DNA from: an uncultured Clostridia bacterium
Lineage (GTDB): Bacteria; Bacillota; Clostridia; Oscillospirales; Ruminococcaceae
Length of the DNA: 5,523 nucleotides
Direction: 5' to 3'
Assembly: GCA_946563605.1 (NCBI GenBank)
Contig: CAMNVW010000109.1
Location: forward strand, 1-5,523
The notes below the pieces were generated by a model. It saw nothing but the letters and a program-made list of their open reading frames with translations. It was not told the DNA's origin and did not search any database. Shown piece after piece: positions 1-5,084 of this stretch (position 1 is its first letter; each line of letters starts with the position of its first letter). The position numbers and the translations under genes are program-made.

Positions 1-271
1 CAGCGCCCTGCATGATTGCAGAGGAGGCATAACGAATGCCGACAATTGCGTCCGCACCCATTTCTTCTGCCTGTTCCACCATGCGCTGTGTAGCGACGGC
101 GCGCGCTTCATTCATCATATTAGTGTAGTCAACGATTTCGCCGCCGACCAATGTTTTCAGACCTGAAAGAATATCGCGTCCGATATTTTTTGAATGAACG
201 GTACTGCCCCTGACAATGGAAAGAGTTTCGAGTTTTTTGCCGGAGATGTATTCGGTCGTAACAAGAATCAT
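1..271 (-). CDS. YbjQ family (UPF0145) protein, C-terminus cut off by window edge
   Basis: The reading frame runs leftward from an ATG at 271-269 and leaves the window after 90 full codons. The N-terminus MILVTTEYISGKKLE, the middle part RDILSGLKTLVGGEIVDYT and the stretch ARAVATQRMVEQAEEMGADAIVGIRY match the YbjQ/UPF0145 pattern (start beta-strand, R-D segment, G-G-x, then a helix ending in GA(D/N)A(V/I)(V/I)G(I/V)). Family members are about 105 residues, so about 15 residues are missing to the left. The family is a small soluble alpha/beta protein, often called a putative heavy-metal-binding domain and thought to form oligomers; its cellular role is not established, and no metal ligand set is obvious here. 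A GAGGAGG ribosome binding site lies at 278-284, 6 nt before the ATG. The gene has its own promoter at 333-361 and follows the rpmB terminator, so it is probably transcribed separately from rpmB. Confidence 0.9.
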   Translation of the reverse strand, partial: MILVTTEYISGKKLETLSIVRGSTVHSKNIGRDILSGLKTLVGGEIVDYTNMMNEARAVATQRMVEQAEEMGADAIVGIRYASSAIMQGA

Positions 272-332
272 ATGGAGCCTCCTCTGTGTGCTGTGATATA
301 CTCACATAACGTGTGTAAAGATGGTCAACTAG

Positions 333-361
333 AGAATAGCACCTTCGTTATGAAAAGTCAA
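333..361 (-). promoter_or_regulatory. Sigma-A-type promoter of the YbjQ-family gene
   Basis: On the minus strand, TTGACT (356-361) and TATTCT (333-338) are separated by exactly 17 bp, close to the sigma-A consensus. Transcription would start near 326, giving a leader of about 55 nt before the ATG at 271. A weaker TTGACC lies just downstream of the -10 but has no good partner hexamer. Confidence 0.7.
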
Positions 362-380
362 TCATTTTCAAAATCAGGAC

Positions 381-414
381 AAAACAAAAAGCCATCATCG
401 TTCGATGACGGCTT
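381..414 (-). terminator. Rho-independent terminator of rpmB
   Basis: In the minus-strand RNA a 12-bp stem (AAGCCGUCAUCG with CGAUGAUGGCUU, one G-U pair) at 389-414 is followed by a T-rich run (TTTTTGTTTT, the A-run at 381-390 on the plus strand). It starts 16 nt after the rpmB stop and separates rpmB from the YbjQ-family gene. Confidence 0.88.
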
Positions 415-429
415 ACTGTTTCGTGTCAA

Positions 430-618
430 CTAGATAGCGCGGGTTACTTTACCAGAACGCAGGCAACGGGTGCAGGCGTGGATGTGGCATGGTTTACCAT
501 TAACAATTGCCTTCACACGTCTTACATTTGGTTTCCAAGTTCTGTTAGATCTTCTATGAGAATGGGAAACCTTAATACCGAAAGTAACGCCTTTTCCGCA
601 GATATCGCATTTAGCCAT
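430..618 (-). CDS. rpmB: 50S ribosomal protein L28 (bL28), zinc-ribbon form
   Basis: A 62-residue protein starting MAKCDICGKG and ending RCLRSGKVTRAI, the usual L28 length and signature. It carries SHSHRRSNRTWKPNVRRV (residues 18-35) and a basic composition typical of an rRNA-binding large-subunit protein. Two CxxC pairs, C4/C7 and C49/C52, form the four-cysteine zinc ribbon of the so-called C+ L28 paralogue; B. subtilis L28 lacks most of these cysteines. The start was set at 618 because AAGGAGGTG at 626-634 lies 7 nt upstream. An in-frame extension to 648 has no ribosome binding site and would begin almost at the predicted transcription start. The gene is monocistronic, with a promoter at 661-689 and a terminator at 381-414, and is divergent from the protease-scpAB operon. 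Confidence 0.97.
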   Translation of the reverse strand: MAKCDICGKGVTFGIKVSHSHRRSNRTWKPNVRRVKAIVNGKPCHIHACTRCLRSGKVTRAI

Positions 619-625
619 TAGTCTG

Positions 626-634
626 CACCTCCTT
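626..634 (-). promoter_or_regulatory. Ribosome binding site fixing the rpmB start
   Basis: The minus-strand sequence AAGGAGGTG is an almost full anti-Shine-Dalgarno match, 7 nt before the ATG at 618. It decides against the longer in-frame TTG start at 648. Confidence 0.88.
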
Positions 635-660
635 CTAACTTTTAACAAGTCAACATTCGT

Positions 661-689
661 ATTCTACCAGATTTCTTTTGAAAATTCAA
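661..689 (-). promoter_or_regulatory. Sigma-A-type promoter of rpmB
   Basis: On the minus strand TTGAAT (684-689) and TAGAAT (661-666) have a 17-bp spacer. The region just upstream (690-722) is very A+T rich and could act as an UP element, as expected for a ribosomal protein gene. The leader from a start near 654 to the ATG at 618 would be about 35 nt. Confidence 0.75.
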
Positions 690-741
690 GTCTTTTTGCA
701 ACTTTATTTTAAAAAAAGGAAAATTAACAATTTAACGGTGG

Positions 742-751
742 AGCACGTGCT
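742..751. other. 10-bp perfect palindrome touching the operon promoter
   Basis: AGCACGTGCT is perfectly self-complementary, and its last base is the first base of the -35 hexamer (751). This is a typical place for an operator, but a palindrome this short can occur by chance and no regulator is encoded in the window. Confidence 0.3.
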
Positions 752-779
752 TGTTTTTTGGTATATTGGAAGGTATAAT
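751..779 (+). promoter_or_regulatory. Sigma-A-type promoter of the protease-scpAB-gerW operon
   Basis: TTGTTT (751-756), a 17-bp spacer and a consensus TATAAT (774-779). Transcription would start near 786, giving a leader of about 130 nt before the first gene. It is the only good rightward promoter I see before the six plus-strand genes, so it probably drives them all; weaker internal promoters are not excluded. Confidence 0.75.
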
Positions 780-798
780 AAAATTTAAGAAGAAAAAA

Positions 799-881
799 TG
801 TCCTGATTTTTAGAAGAATTTCAAGAAAAATGCGCCGGGAGAACAGGGAAACATTCGGCGCATGGATGCTAAAAAAGGACA
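799..881 (+). other. Potentially structured 5' leader of the operon
   Basis: The leader holds nested inverted repeats. The inner one is an 8-bp perfect GC-rich stem, ATGCGCCG (830-837) with CGGCGCAT (856-863), around an 18-nt loop. The outer one pairs TGTCC (799-803) with GGACA (877-881) and TTTTTAG (807-813) with CTAAAAA (869-875). On the plus strand no T-run follows, so it does not look like a simple terminator of the operon. On the minus strand the GC-rich hairpin is followed by TTTTTCTTG, the form of a terminator that would stop antisense transcripts leaving the operon. Two tiny ORFs lie here: 830-895 (21 codons) and 862-900 (12 codons), the latter ending just before the AAGGAG of the next gene. 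Neither has a convincing ribosome binding site. No riboswitch class is recognised. Confidence 0.4.
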
Positions 882-898
882 GTCAAAGAAAATGAAGT

Positions 899-906
899 AA
901 AAGGAG
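899..906 (+). promoter_or_regulatory. Ribosome binding site for the TTG start of the protease gene
   Basis: AAAAGGAG lies 8 nt before the TTG at 915. There is no ATG or GTG at a suitable distance, so the site decides the TTG start. Confidence 0.8.
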
Positions 907-914
907 TCGAAAAT

Positions 915-1550
915 TTGTTTCATCTTGATTTTGTAACGATTATGATTCGTGCGCTGGTGCTGTTTACAGCTATGCCGATCCACGAATGTGCGCACGGATG
1001 GGTGGCGAATAAGCTGGGTGATCACACCGCAAAATACCAAGGCAGGCTGACCCTCAACCCATTCGATCACCTTGACCCGATGGGAAGCATCCTGCTGCTG
1101 CTGGCAGGCTTTGGATGGGCAAAGCCGGTGCCGGTCAATCCCAACAACTTCCAAAAGGTAGAGCGCAGGCTGGGAATGGCGTTGACCGCCGTGGCAGGTC
1201 CCGTATCGAATATTTTGATGGCGACGATTGCGCTTCTGATTGCGAAGATCATTTACCTGACAGGAGTTGGCGGCGGCTTGCTGGCAACGATTTTTCTTAC
1301 CATGTGTCAGCTCAACCTGAGTCTGGCTGTTTTTAACCTCCTTCCGATTCATCCGCTGGATGGTTCCCGAATCCTTGCCTATTTCCTTCCGTTCAAAGCA
1401 CAGGCTTGGATCGAGGAACATGAGCAGATCATCTATCTGGTATTTATGGCGGTGATTTTGTTTACCAACATCCTTGATGTGCCGCTGAGATTTTTGAGCA
1501 GCTGGCTGTACCGCGGCATCTGGTGGCTGACCTCATTCGTCGGATTTTAA
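915..1550 (+). CDS. Site-2 protease family protein (M50 membrane zinc metalloprotease)
   Basis: A 211-residue polytopic membrane protein. The zinc-binding HExxH motif is HECAH at residues 23-27 (E24 catalytic, H23 and H27 ligands), inside the first hydrophobic segment. The second family motif, NLLPIHPLDG at 141-150, supplies the third ligand D149 and lies in a later membrane segment. Between them are RLTLNPFDHLDPMGS (44-58) and WAKPVPVNPNNF (68-79), typical of the compact bacterial M50B branch without a PDZ domain. Further hydrophobic stretches lie near 55-67, 88-116, 120-142 and 172-187. Site-2 proteases cut transmembrane segments of regulators such as anti-sigma factors or pro-sigma factors; the substrate here is unknown and none is encoded nearby. 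It is the first gene of the operon, its TTG start is supported by AAGGAG, and its stop overlaps the ribosome binding site of scpA. In many clostridia a protease of this type precedes scpA. Confidence 0.95.
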   Translation: MFHLDFVTIMIRALVLFTAMPIHECAHGWVANKLGDHTAKYQGRLTLNPFDHLDPMGSILLLLAGFGWAKPVPVNPNNFQKVERRLGMALTAVAGPVSNILMATIALLIAKIIYLTGVGGGLLATIFLTMCQLNLSLAVFNLLPIHPLDGSRILAYFLPFKAQAWIEEHEQIIYLVFMAVILFTNILDVPLRFLSSWLYRGIWWLTSFVGF

Positions 1551-1555
1551 GGAGG
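1549..1555 (+). promoter_or_regulatory. Ribosome binding site for the GTG start of scpA
   Basis: AAGGAGG overlaps the TAA of the protease gene (1548-1550) and lies 8 nt before the GTG at 1564. The overlap suggests that translation of the two genes is coupled. Confidence 0.85.
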
Positions 1556-1563
1556 AACGCTAA

Positions 1564-2256
1564 GTGGAACAGCTTTCCTTTAAGGTGGCGCAGGTGGAGG
1601 GTCCGCTGGATTTGATTTTGCAGCTGATCTCCAAGCACAAGCTGAATATTTACGATATTGAGATCACCAAACTGTTGGAGCAGTATCTTGCCTACATGGA
1701 GGAGGTACAAAGTCAGGAGCTGGAAATCGCAAGCGAATTTTTGGAGATGGCGTCCAGACTGGTGTATATCAAATCGGTTTCGCTGCTGCCGAAGCATGAG
1801 GAACTGGAAGAGCAGCTCAAAAAGGAACTGACAGGACAGCTGATTGAATACACACTGTGCCGTCAGGTGGCGCAGCTGCTGAAAAACAAATATGTCGGTG
1901 ACGATGTATTTTTCCGTCCGATGCAAAAAGTAGAGCAGGATACATTCTACACGCGCAGGCACAAACCGAAGATTTTGCTGGAGGCATATCTTTCGGCGGT
2001 GGGCAAACGCCGTCTGCCGGAGGAAGTCAAAAAATCCTTTGAGCCGATGATGGCAAAGCGTGTCGTATCGGTCAGCTCGCGAATCGTTGTGATTATGAAG
2101 ATTTTATACAAGCAGCGTCAGGCGCCGTTTTTATCTTTGTTTGAACAGAGCAGCGACCGCTCGGATATTGTCGCGACCTTTTTGGCGGTGCTGGAGCTGA
2201 TGAAAAACAAACGCATCATGCTCGACGACGATGGAAAGACCGTCCGTTTGCTGTAA
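1564..2256 (+). CDS. scpA: Segregation and condensation protein A (kleisin subunit)
   Basis: A 230-residue soluble protein, near the lower end of the usual ScpA length. The N-terminal kleisin domain is clear: FKVAQVEGPLDLILQLISKH (residues 6-25), then NIYDIEITKLLEQYLAYM (28-45), which is the conserved GPLDLLL...DI..I..QYL block, followed by EIASEFLEMASRLVYIKSVSLLP (54-76). An acidic, charged linker (77-130) leads to the C-terminal winged-helix domain with FLAVLELMKNKRI (206-218). ScpA bridges the heads of the Smc dimer and binds an ScpB dimer through its central part, forming the condensin that organises and segregates newly replicated origins on the nucleoid. The GTG start is set by AAGGAGG 8 nt upstream. 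scpB follows after 24 nt. No smc gene lies in the window. Confidence 0.97.
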   Translation: MEQLSFKVAQVEGPLDLILQLISKHKLNIYDIEITKLLEQYLAYMEEVQSQELEIASEFLEMASRLVYIKSVSLLPKHEELEEQLKKELTGQLIEYTLCRQVAQLLKNKYVGDDVFFRPMQKVEQDTFYTRRHKPKILLEAYLSAVGKRRLPEEVKKSFEPMMAKRVVSVSSRIVVIMKILYKQRQAPFLSLFEQSSDRSDIVATFLAVLELMKNKRIMLDDDGKTVRLL

Positions 2257-2266
2257 GCGTGGGAGC

Positions 2267-2273
2267 AGGAGGG
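2267..2273 (+). promoter_or_regulatory. Ribosome binding site for the TTG start of scpB
   Basis: AGGAGGG lies 7 nt before the TTG at 2281. No ATG is available near this position and the protein match begins here, so the site supports TTG as start codon. Confidence 0.82.
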
Positions 2274-2280
2274 AACAGTT

Positions 2281-2832
2281 TTGACAAAACTTGCGGAATT
2301 GGAACAAAACATACAGGCGATTCTTTTTGCGGCAGGCGAGCCTTACGAAAAGGAAAGGCTTGCGAAGCTTTTGCAGATCGACCTCGATATGCTCGCTCAG
2401 CTGGTCGAGCGCATCAATGAATTTTATAAAAAGACGCCGTTTGTAATCCTCGAACTTGACCAAAGCTATCAGATGGTGACGAGAGCCGAATATGCGCAGA
2501 TCATTAAAGAAGCACTGGAAGTGAAGAACAATGCCCCACTGAGTCAGGCGGCGTTGGAGGTGCTCGCAATTATCGCGTACAACCAGCCGGTCACAAAATC
2601 GTTTATTGAGCAGGTGCGAGGTGTTGACAGCAGCTCGGTGGTGAATGCTTTGGTGGCGAAAGATCTGGTGGAGGAACAGGGCAGGCTGGAAATCCCGGGC
2701 AGACCGATTTCCTACGGCACGACCGAGCATTTTCTGCGCTGTTTTGGGATGAAGAGCATCGAAGCTTTGCCGAAAATTCCACAGCAAAATGCGGCGGACG
2801 CAGAGAATCAAACGTCCAAAGAGGATTTGTGA
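2281..2832 (+). CDS. scpB: Segregation and condensation protein B
   Basis: A 183-residue protein with two winged-helix domains, the normal ScpB size. The N-terminal part, LEQNIQAILFAAGEPYEKERLAKLL (residues 7-31), matches the family start. The second domain has the diagnostic block PLSQAALEVLAIIAYNQPVT (86-105), then IEQVRGVDSSSVVNALVAKDLVEE (109-132), GRLEIPGRPISYGTTEHFL (134-152) and a C-terminal FGMKSIEALP (155-164). The last 20 residues are polar and probably disordered. ScpB forms a dimer that binds the middle of ScpA and helps the Smc-ScpA complex close and load on DNA. It starts with TTG behind AGGAGGG. An 81-nt gap separates it from the next gene, the largest in the operon. Confidence 0.97.
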   Translation: MTKLAELEQNIQAILFAAGEPYEKERLAKLLQIDLDMLAQLVERINEFYKKTPFVILELDQSYQMVTRAEYAQIIKEALEVKNNAPLSQAALEVLAIIAYNQPVTKSFIEQVRGVDSSSVVNALVAKDLVEEQGRLEIPGRPISYGTTEHFLRCFGMKSIEALPKIPQQNAADAENQTSKEDL

Positions 2833-2847
2833 GGCTGGACGAACGAT

Positions 2848-2880
2848 TTTTCCACACACTTATCAAGGTGTTGGGGAAAA
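2848..2880. other. Imperfect inverted repeat in the scpB-hydrolase gap
   Basis: TTTTCC (2848-2853) pairs with GGAAAA (2875-2880), and the ACAC and GTGT stretches inside extend it imperfectly. It lacks a T-run on the plus strand, so it is a weak terminator candidate at best. It could be an RNA processing or stability element. TTTTCCACA at 2848-2856 is one base from a DnaA box (TTATCCACA), which I treat as chance. Confidence 0.25.
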
Positions 2881-2895
2881 GTTTCCTGTCGAAGC

Positions 2896-2906
2896 AAAAG
2901 AGGATG
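2896..2906 (+). repeat. 11-bp direct repeat, copy upstream of the hydrolase gene
   Basis: AAAAGAGGATG occurs here and again at 3758-3768, just after the hydrolase stop; a 9-base core AAAGAGGAT also sits at the end of scpB (2818-2826). This copy also contains the purine-rich GAGGA that serves as ribosome binding site for the hydrolase, which may by itself explain the likeness. Confidence 0.4.
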
Positions 2907-2913
2907 TGGGGCT

Positions 2914-3759
2914 ATGATGACAGAAAAAGAATATGAAACATCTTGCGGCACGATTCACTACTGGAACCATGCGAATGCAGAAAATACAGAGGTAACGCTT
3001 GTATTTCTGCCGGGTTTAACGGCGGATCACCGGCTGTTTGAAAAGCAAATCGAATTTTTTCAGGGGAAATATTCTGTTTTGGTATGGGATGCACCGGGAC
3101 ACGCCGCGTCATGGCCATTCGCGTTTTCGTTTAATTTGGAGGACAAGGCTCGGTGGCTGAATGAAATCTTCGAGAAAGAGCAGATAGACAATCCGGTCAT
3201 TATCGGTCAGTCCATGGGCGGTTATGTTGGACAGGCATATGCACAGCTTTTTCCGGAAAAGCTCAAAGGCTTTATTTCCATAGATTCGGCTCCGCTGCAA
3301 AGGGAATATGTCACAGGCATAGAACTCTGGCTGTTGAAAAAAATGGAGCCGGTCTACCGTTATTACCCATGGAAGTCGCTCCTGAAATCGGGAACGAAGG
3401 GCGTTGCCATGTCTGCATATGGAAGGGAACTCATGTACCGCATGATGATGGTTTATGACGGGGATAAGGCACGATATGCAAAGTTGTCGGGACATGGTTT
3501 TCGGATACTAGCAGAGGCAATGGAGAAAGACCTTCCGTATCAATTGAAGTGTCCGGCTTTGCTCATCTGTGGAGAAAAAGACCATGCAGGTTCCTGCATT
3601 CGATACAACAAAGCATGGCATAAGAAAACCGGAATCCCAATCGAATGGATCAAAGATGCCGGACACAATTCCAATACGGATCAGCCGGAAATCATCAACC
3701 GCTTGATAGAAAACTTCGTCACAGAACGACAGGAAAAGAAACCATCGGCACGCACATAA
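2914..3759 (+). CDS. Alpha/beta-fold hydrolase
   Basis: A 281-residue soluble protein of the alpha/beta hydrolase superfamily. The oxyanion-hole strand is LVFLPGLTADHRLFEKQ (residues 29-45), the strand-turn VLVWDAPGHAASW is at 55-67, and the nucleophile elbow GQSMGG at 98-103 gives Ser100. Asp223 in CGEKDHAG and His251 in DAGHNSN complete a catalytic triad in the right order and spacing. A variable cap of about 60 residues (133-195) is rich in Met, Tyr and Lys. Substrate cannot be told: esterase, lipase or C-C hydrolase activity are all possible. There is no signal peptide, so it acts in the cytoplasm. Either ATG of ATGATG (2914 or 2917) may start it; GAGGA at 2900-2904 favours the first. It sits between scpB and the DUF2953 gene, a place where I do not expect an alpha/beta hydrolase, and may be an accessory insertion. 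Confidence 0.93.
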   Translation: MMTEKEYETSCGTIHYWNHANAENTEVTLVFLPGLTADHRLFEKQIEFFQGKYSVLVWDAPGHAASWPFAFSFNLEDKARWLNEIFEKEQIDNPVIIGQSMGGYVGQAYAQLFPEKLKGFISIDSAPLQREYVTGIELWLLKKMEPVYRYYPWKSLLKSGTKGVAMSAYGRELMYRMMMVYDGDKARYAKLSGHGFRILAEAMEKDLPYQLKCPALLICGEKDHAGSCIRYNKAWHKKTGIPIEWIKDAGHNSNTDQPEIINRLIENFVTERQEKKPSART

Positions 3760-3768
3760 AAGAGGATG
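3758..3768 (+). repeat. 11-bp direct repeat, copy downstream of the hydrolase gene
   Basis: AAAAGAGGATG overlaps the TAA stop of the hydrolase gene and matches the copy at 2896-2906 exactly. No gene starts behind it, so here it is not acting as a ribosome binding site. Confidence 0.4.
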
Positions 3769-3801
3769 ACAGAAGCTTTATCAGATAGGGGAAACAAAAG
3801 G

Positions 3802-3808
3802 AAGGGGG
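3802..3808 (+). promoter_or_regulatory. Ribosome binding site for the GTG start of the DUF2953 gene
   Basis: AAGGGGG lies 7 nt before the GTG at 3816. The hydrophobic N-terminal segment begins directly after this start, which agrees with it. Confidence 0.75.
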
Positions 3809-3815
3809 AACAGCA

Positions 3816-4634
3816 GTGATTGTCCTGTGGATTTTCTTGAGTGTTCTGGCGGCAATTTTTCTGCTGCTCTGCTGTCCGGTGGGGCTGAGTGTATCGTGGT
3901 GGTATCCGCCCAAAGGAAAAGAAGTCACCCAGCATCGCGCCTATCTGACCGAGGATGTGCAGAAAGAAATAGCAAAGCTCGAGCTTTGTGCGGAGGATGA
4001 ACAGATCCTCAAACAAATGGTGGGAGAACTTCCTCCGAGGGAACTGCCGCCGGAAAAGGAACTGCTCGTCAAGCTGCATTTTCTGTTTTTGAAGTTTACG
4101 GTTTACCCGATGAGCAAAAAGGAAAAACCGTCAAAGTTGCCAAAGATGAAAAAGGCTGCACAGAACAAATCGCCGCAGAAGGAAGAAAAGAAGAAATCGG
4201 AAAAGACCGACTGGAAAGCCCTTTTGCTGTGGAGCGTGCAAAATGCGAAAAAGTCGCTTGGGATGATACTGCGGGATATCTGTTTAAAGCGGCTGGAGCT
4301 GTATATAACGGTCGCAAGGGAAGATGCAGCAAAGTCTGCGTTGGACGCGCAAAAGCTGCTCACAGCGGTGTACAGCGCGCTTGGCGTGACACAGAACGTG
4401 ATGAAGGTGAAAAAAGCAGATATTCGCATTTGTCCCGACTTTCGCGGTGATGGTAAAAATGATGTTGCGGTGCGCTTTTGCATCAGTTTCCATCCCATCG
4501 TTGCAGTAGCGGCAGGATTGCGTTTTTTGGGAAGCTTACTCAAAAAGATGCTCCGTCAGACAAAAGAATCTGAGAAGAATGAAACCTCATCAAACGCCGG
4601 CAGGGAAGAAAATGCACCGGCTGAAATAGGATAA
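3816..4634 (+). CDS. DUF2953 domain-containing protein (YtfI-like)
   Basis: A 272-residue protein. Residues 2-24 form one strongly hydrophobic segment (IVLWIFLSVLAAIFLLLCC), a membrane anchor or uncleaved signal. Residues 82-98 (ELLVKLHFLFLKFTVYP) are beta-like and hydrophobic. Residues 100-132 are a Lys/Glu/Ser-rich, probably disordered linker. The C-terminal domain (133-248) carries LKRLELYITVAREDAAKSAL (157-176) and the strand KKADIRICPDFRG (199-211), which fit the DUF2953 pattern with its conserved acidic-Ala-Ala motif, and an amphipathic segment near 226-248. The tail from 249 is polar. The function of DUF2953 is unknown. In B. subtilis, ytfI and ytfJ (gerW) are neighbours as here, which strengthens both calls. 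GTG is the start codon, supported by AAGGGGG. The gene ends 36 nt before gerW. Confidence 0.85.
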   Translation: MIVLWIFLSVLAAIFLLLCCPVGLSVSWWYPPKGKEVTQHRAYLTEDVQKEIAKLELCAEDEQILKQMVGELPPRELPPEKELLVKLHFLFLKFTVYPMSKKEKPSKLPKMKKAAQNKSPQKEEKKKSEKTDWKALLLWSVQNAKKSLGMILRDICLKRLELYITVAREDAAKSALDAQKLLTAVYSALGVTQNVMKVKKADIRICPDFRGDGKNDVAVRFCISFHPIVAVAAGLRFLGSLLKKMLRQTKESEKNETSSNAGREENAPAEIG

Positions 4635-4656
4635 ACAGAAAAATCTAATGAATCAG

Positions 4657-4662
4657 AAAGGA
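4657..4662 (+). promoter_or_regulatory. Ribosome binding site of gerW
   Basis: AAAGGA lies 8 nt before the ATG at 4671. A tiny overlapping ORF (4648-4674, 8 codons, out of frame) runs across the site and ends over the gerW start, but it has no ribosome binding site of its own. Confidence 0.65.
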
Positions 4663-4670
4663 TTGATGAT

Positions 4671-5078
4671 ATGAGTCAACATATTCACAACCTCATGGGA
4701 GAATCTATGAAGGGACTGCGCGATCTGGTCGATGTAGACTGCATCGTCGGCAACCCGATTGTGACCGCAAGCGGTACCACCATCATCCCCGTTTCCAAAG
4801 TGACCTTTGGCTTTGGTTCGGGCGGCACCGATATTGCAAAGTCAGCGAAGGACGATTTTGGCGGCGGCGCTGGTGCAGGCGTGACCATTGAACCGCTGGG
4901 ATTTTTGATCGAGCGCGACGGCGATGTGCGTATGCTCAACGTAAACCAGAGCAGAACCACTGCGGACGCGCTGGTGAACATGATGCCGGAGGCAATCGAC
5001 CGCATTTCGTCGCTGATCAACAAGGCAAAAACGCCGGCGGTCAAACAGGATGCGCCAACGGTAGTTGTTGAGGAGTAA
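4671..5078 (+). CDS. gerW: GerW family sporulation protein (YtfJ)
   Basis: A 135-residue protein of full family length. The diagnostic features are the N-terminal helix NLMGESMKGLRDLVDVDCIV (residues 7-26), GNPIVTASGTTIIPVSKVTF (27-46), the glycine-rich FGFGSGG (46-52) and FGGGAGAGVTIEPLGFLI (63-80), then the strand DVRMLNV (85-91) and the helix DALVNMMPEAIDRISSLI (99-116). The last 17 residues are a variable tail. In B. subtilis GerW (YtfJ) is a spore protein needed for normal action of the cortex-lytic enzyme SleB during germination. Homologues also occur in clostridia, so spore formation is likely but not proved by this gene alone. It is the last gene of the operon; the terminator begins 6 nt after the stop. 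I do not see a convincing sigma-F or sigma-G promoter directly in front of it. Confidence 0.95.
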   Translation: MSQHIHNLMGESMKGLRDLVDVDCIVGNPIVTASGTTIIPVSKVTFGFGSGGTDIAKSAKDDFGGGAGAGVTIEPLGFLIERDGDVRMLNVNQSRTTADALVNMMPEAIDRISSLINKAKTPAVKQDAPTVVVEE

Positions 5079-5084
5079 AAATTT

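Noticed and set aside
194..433. Plus-strand open frame of 79 codons
   Set aside because: It covers the start, promoter and terminator region of the minus-strand YbjQ-family and rpmB genes, which are well supported; the product has no recognisable features.
862..900. 12-codon upstream ORF as a leader peptide of the protease gene
   Set aside because: No ribosome binding site in front of its ATG, which lies within the hairpin; the sequence is Lys rich but shows no run of regulatory codons. Kept only as part of the leader description.
810..1421. Antisense open frame of 203 codons opposite the site-2 protease
   Set aside because: The plus strand encodes an unmistakable M50 protease with both zinc motifs. 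The antisense product is Gln/His/Arg rich and resembles nothing.
1462..1962. Antisense open frame of 166 codons opposite scpA
   Set aside because: Shadow of the conserved kleisin gene; no start signal or recognisable domain.
2848..2856. TTTTCCACA as a DnaA box or replication origin element
   Set aside because: It has one mismatch to TTATCCACA, is alone, and there is no dnaA, dnaN or box cluster nearby.
2131..2859. Antisense open frame of 242 codons over the end of scpA and scpB
   Set aside because: It lies opposite the clearly recognised scpB, has no ribosome binding site or family resemblance, and its composition (many His, Arg, Cys) is typical of a shadow frame.
3681..4079. Antisense open frame across the hydrolase-DUF2953 junction
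   Set aside because: Overlaps two supported genes and an intergenic region; no ribosome binding site and no resemblance to known proteins.
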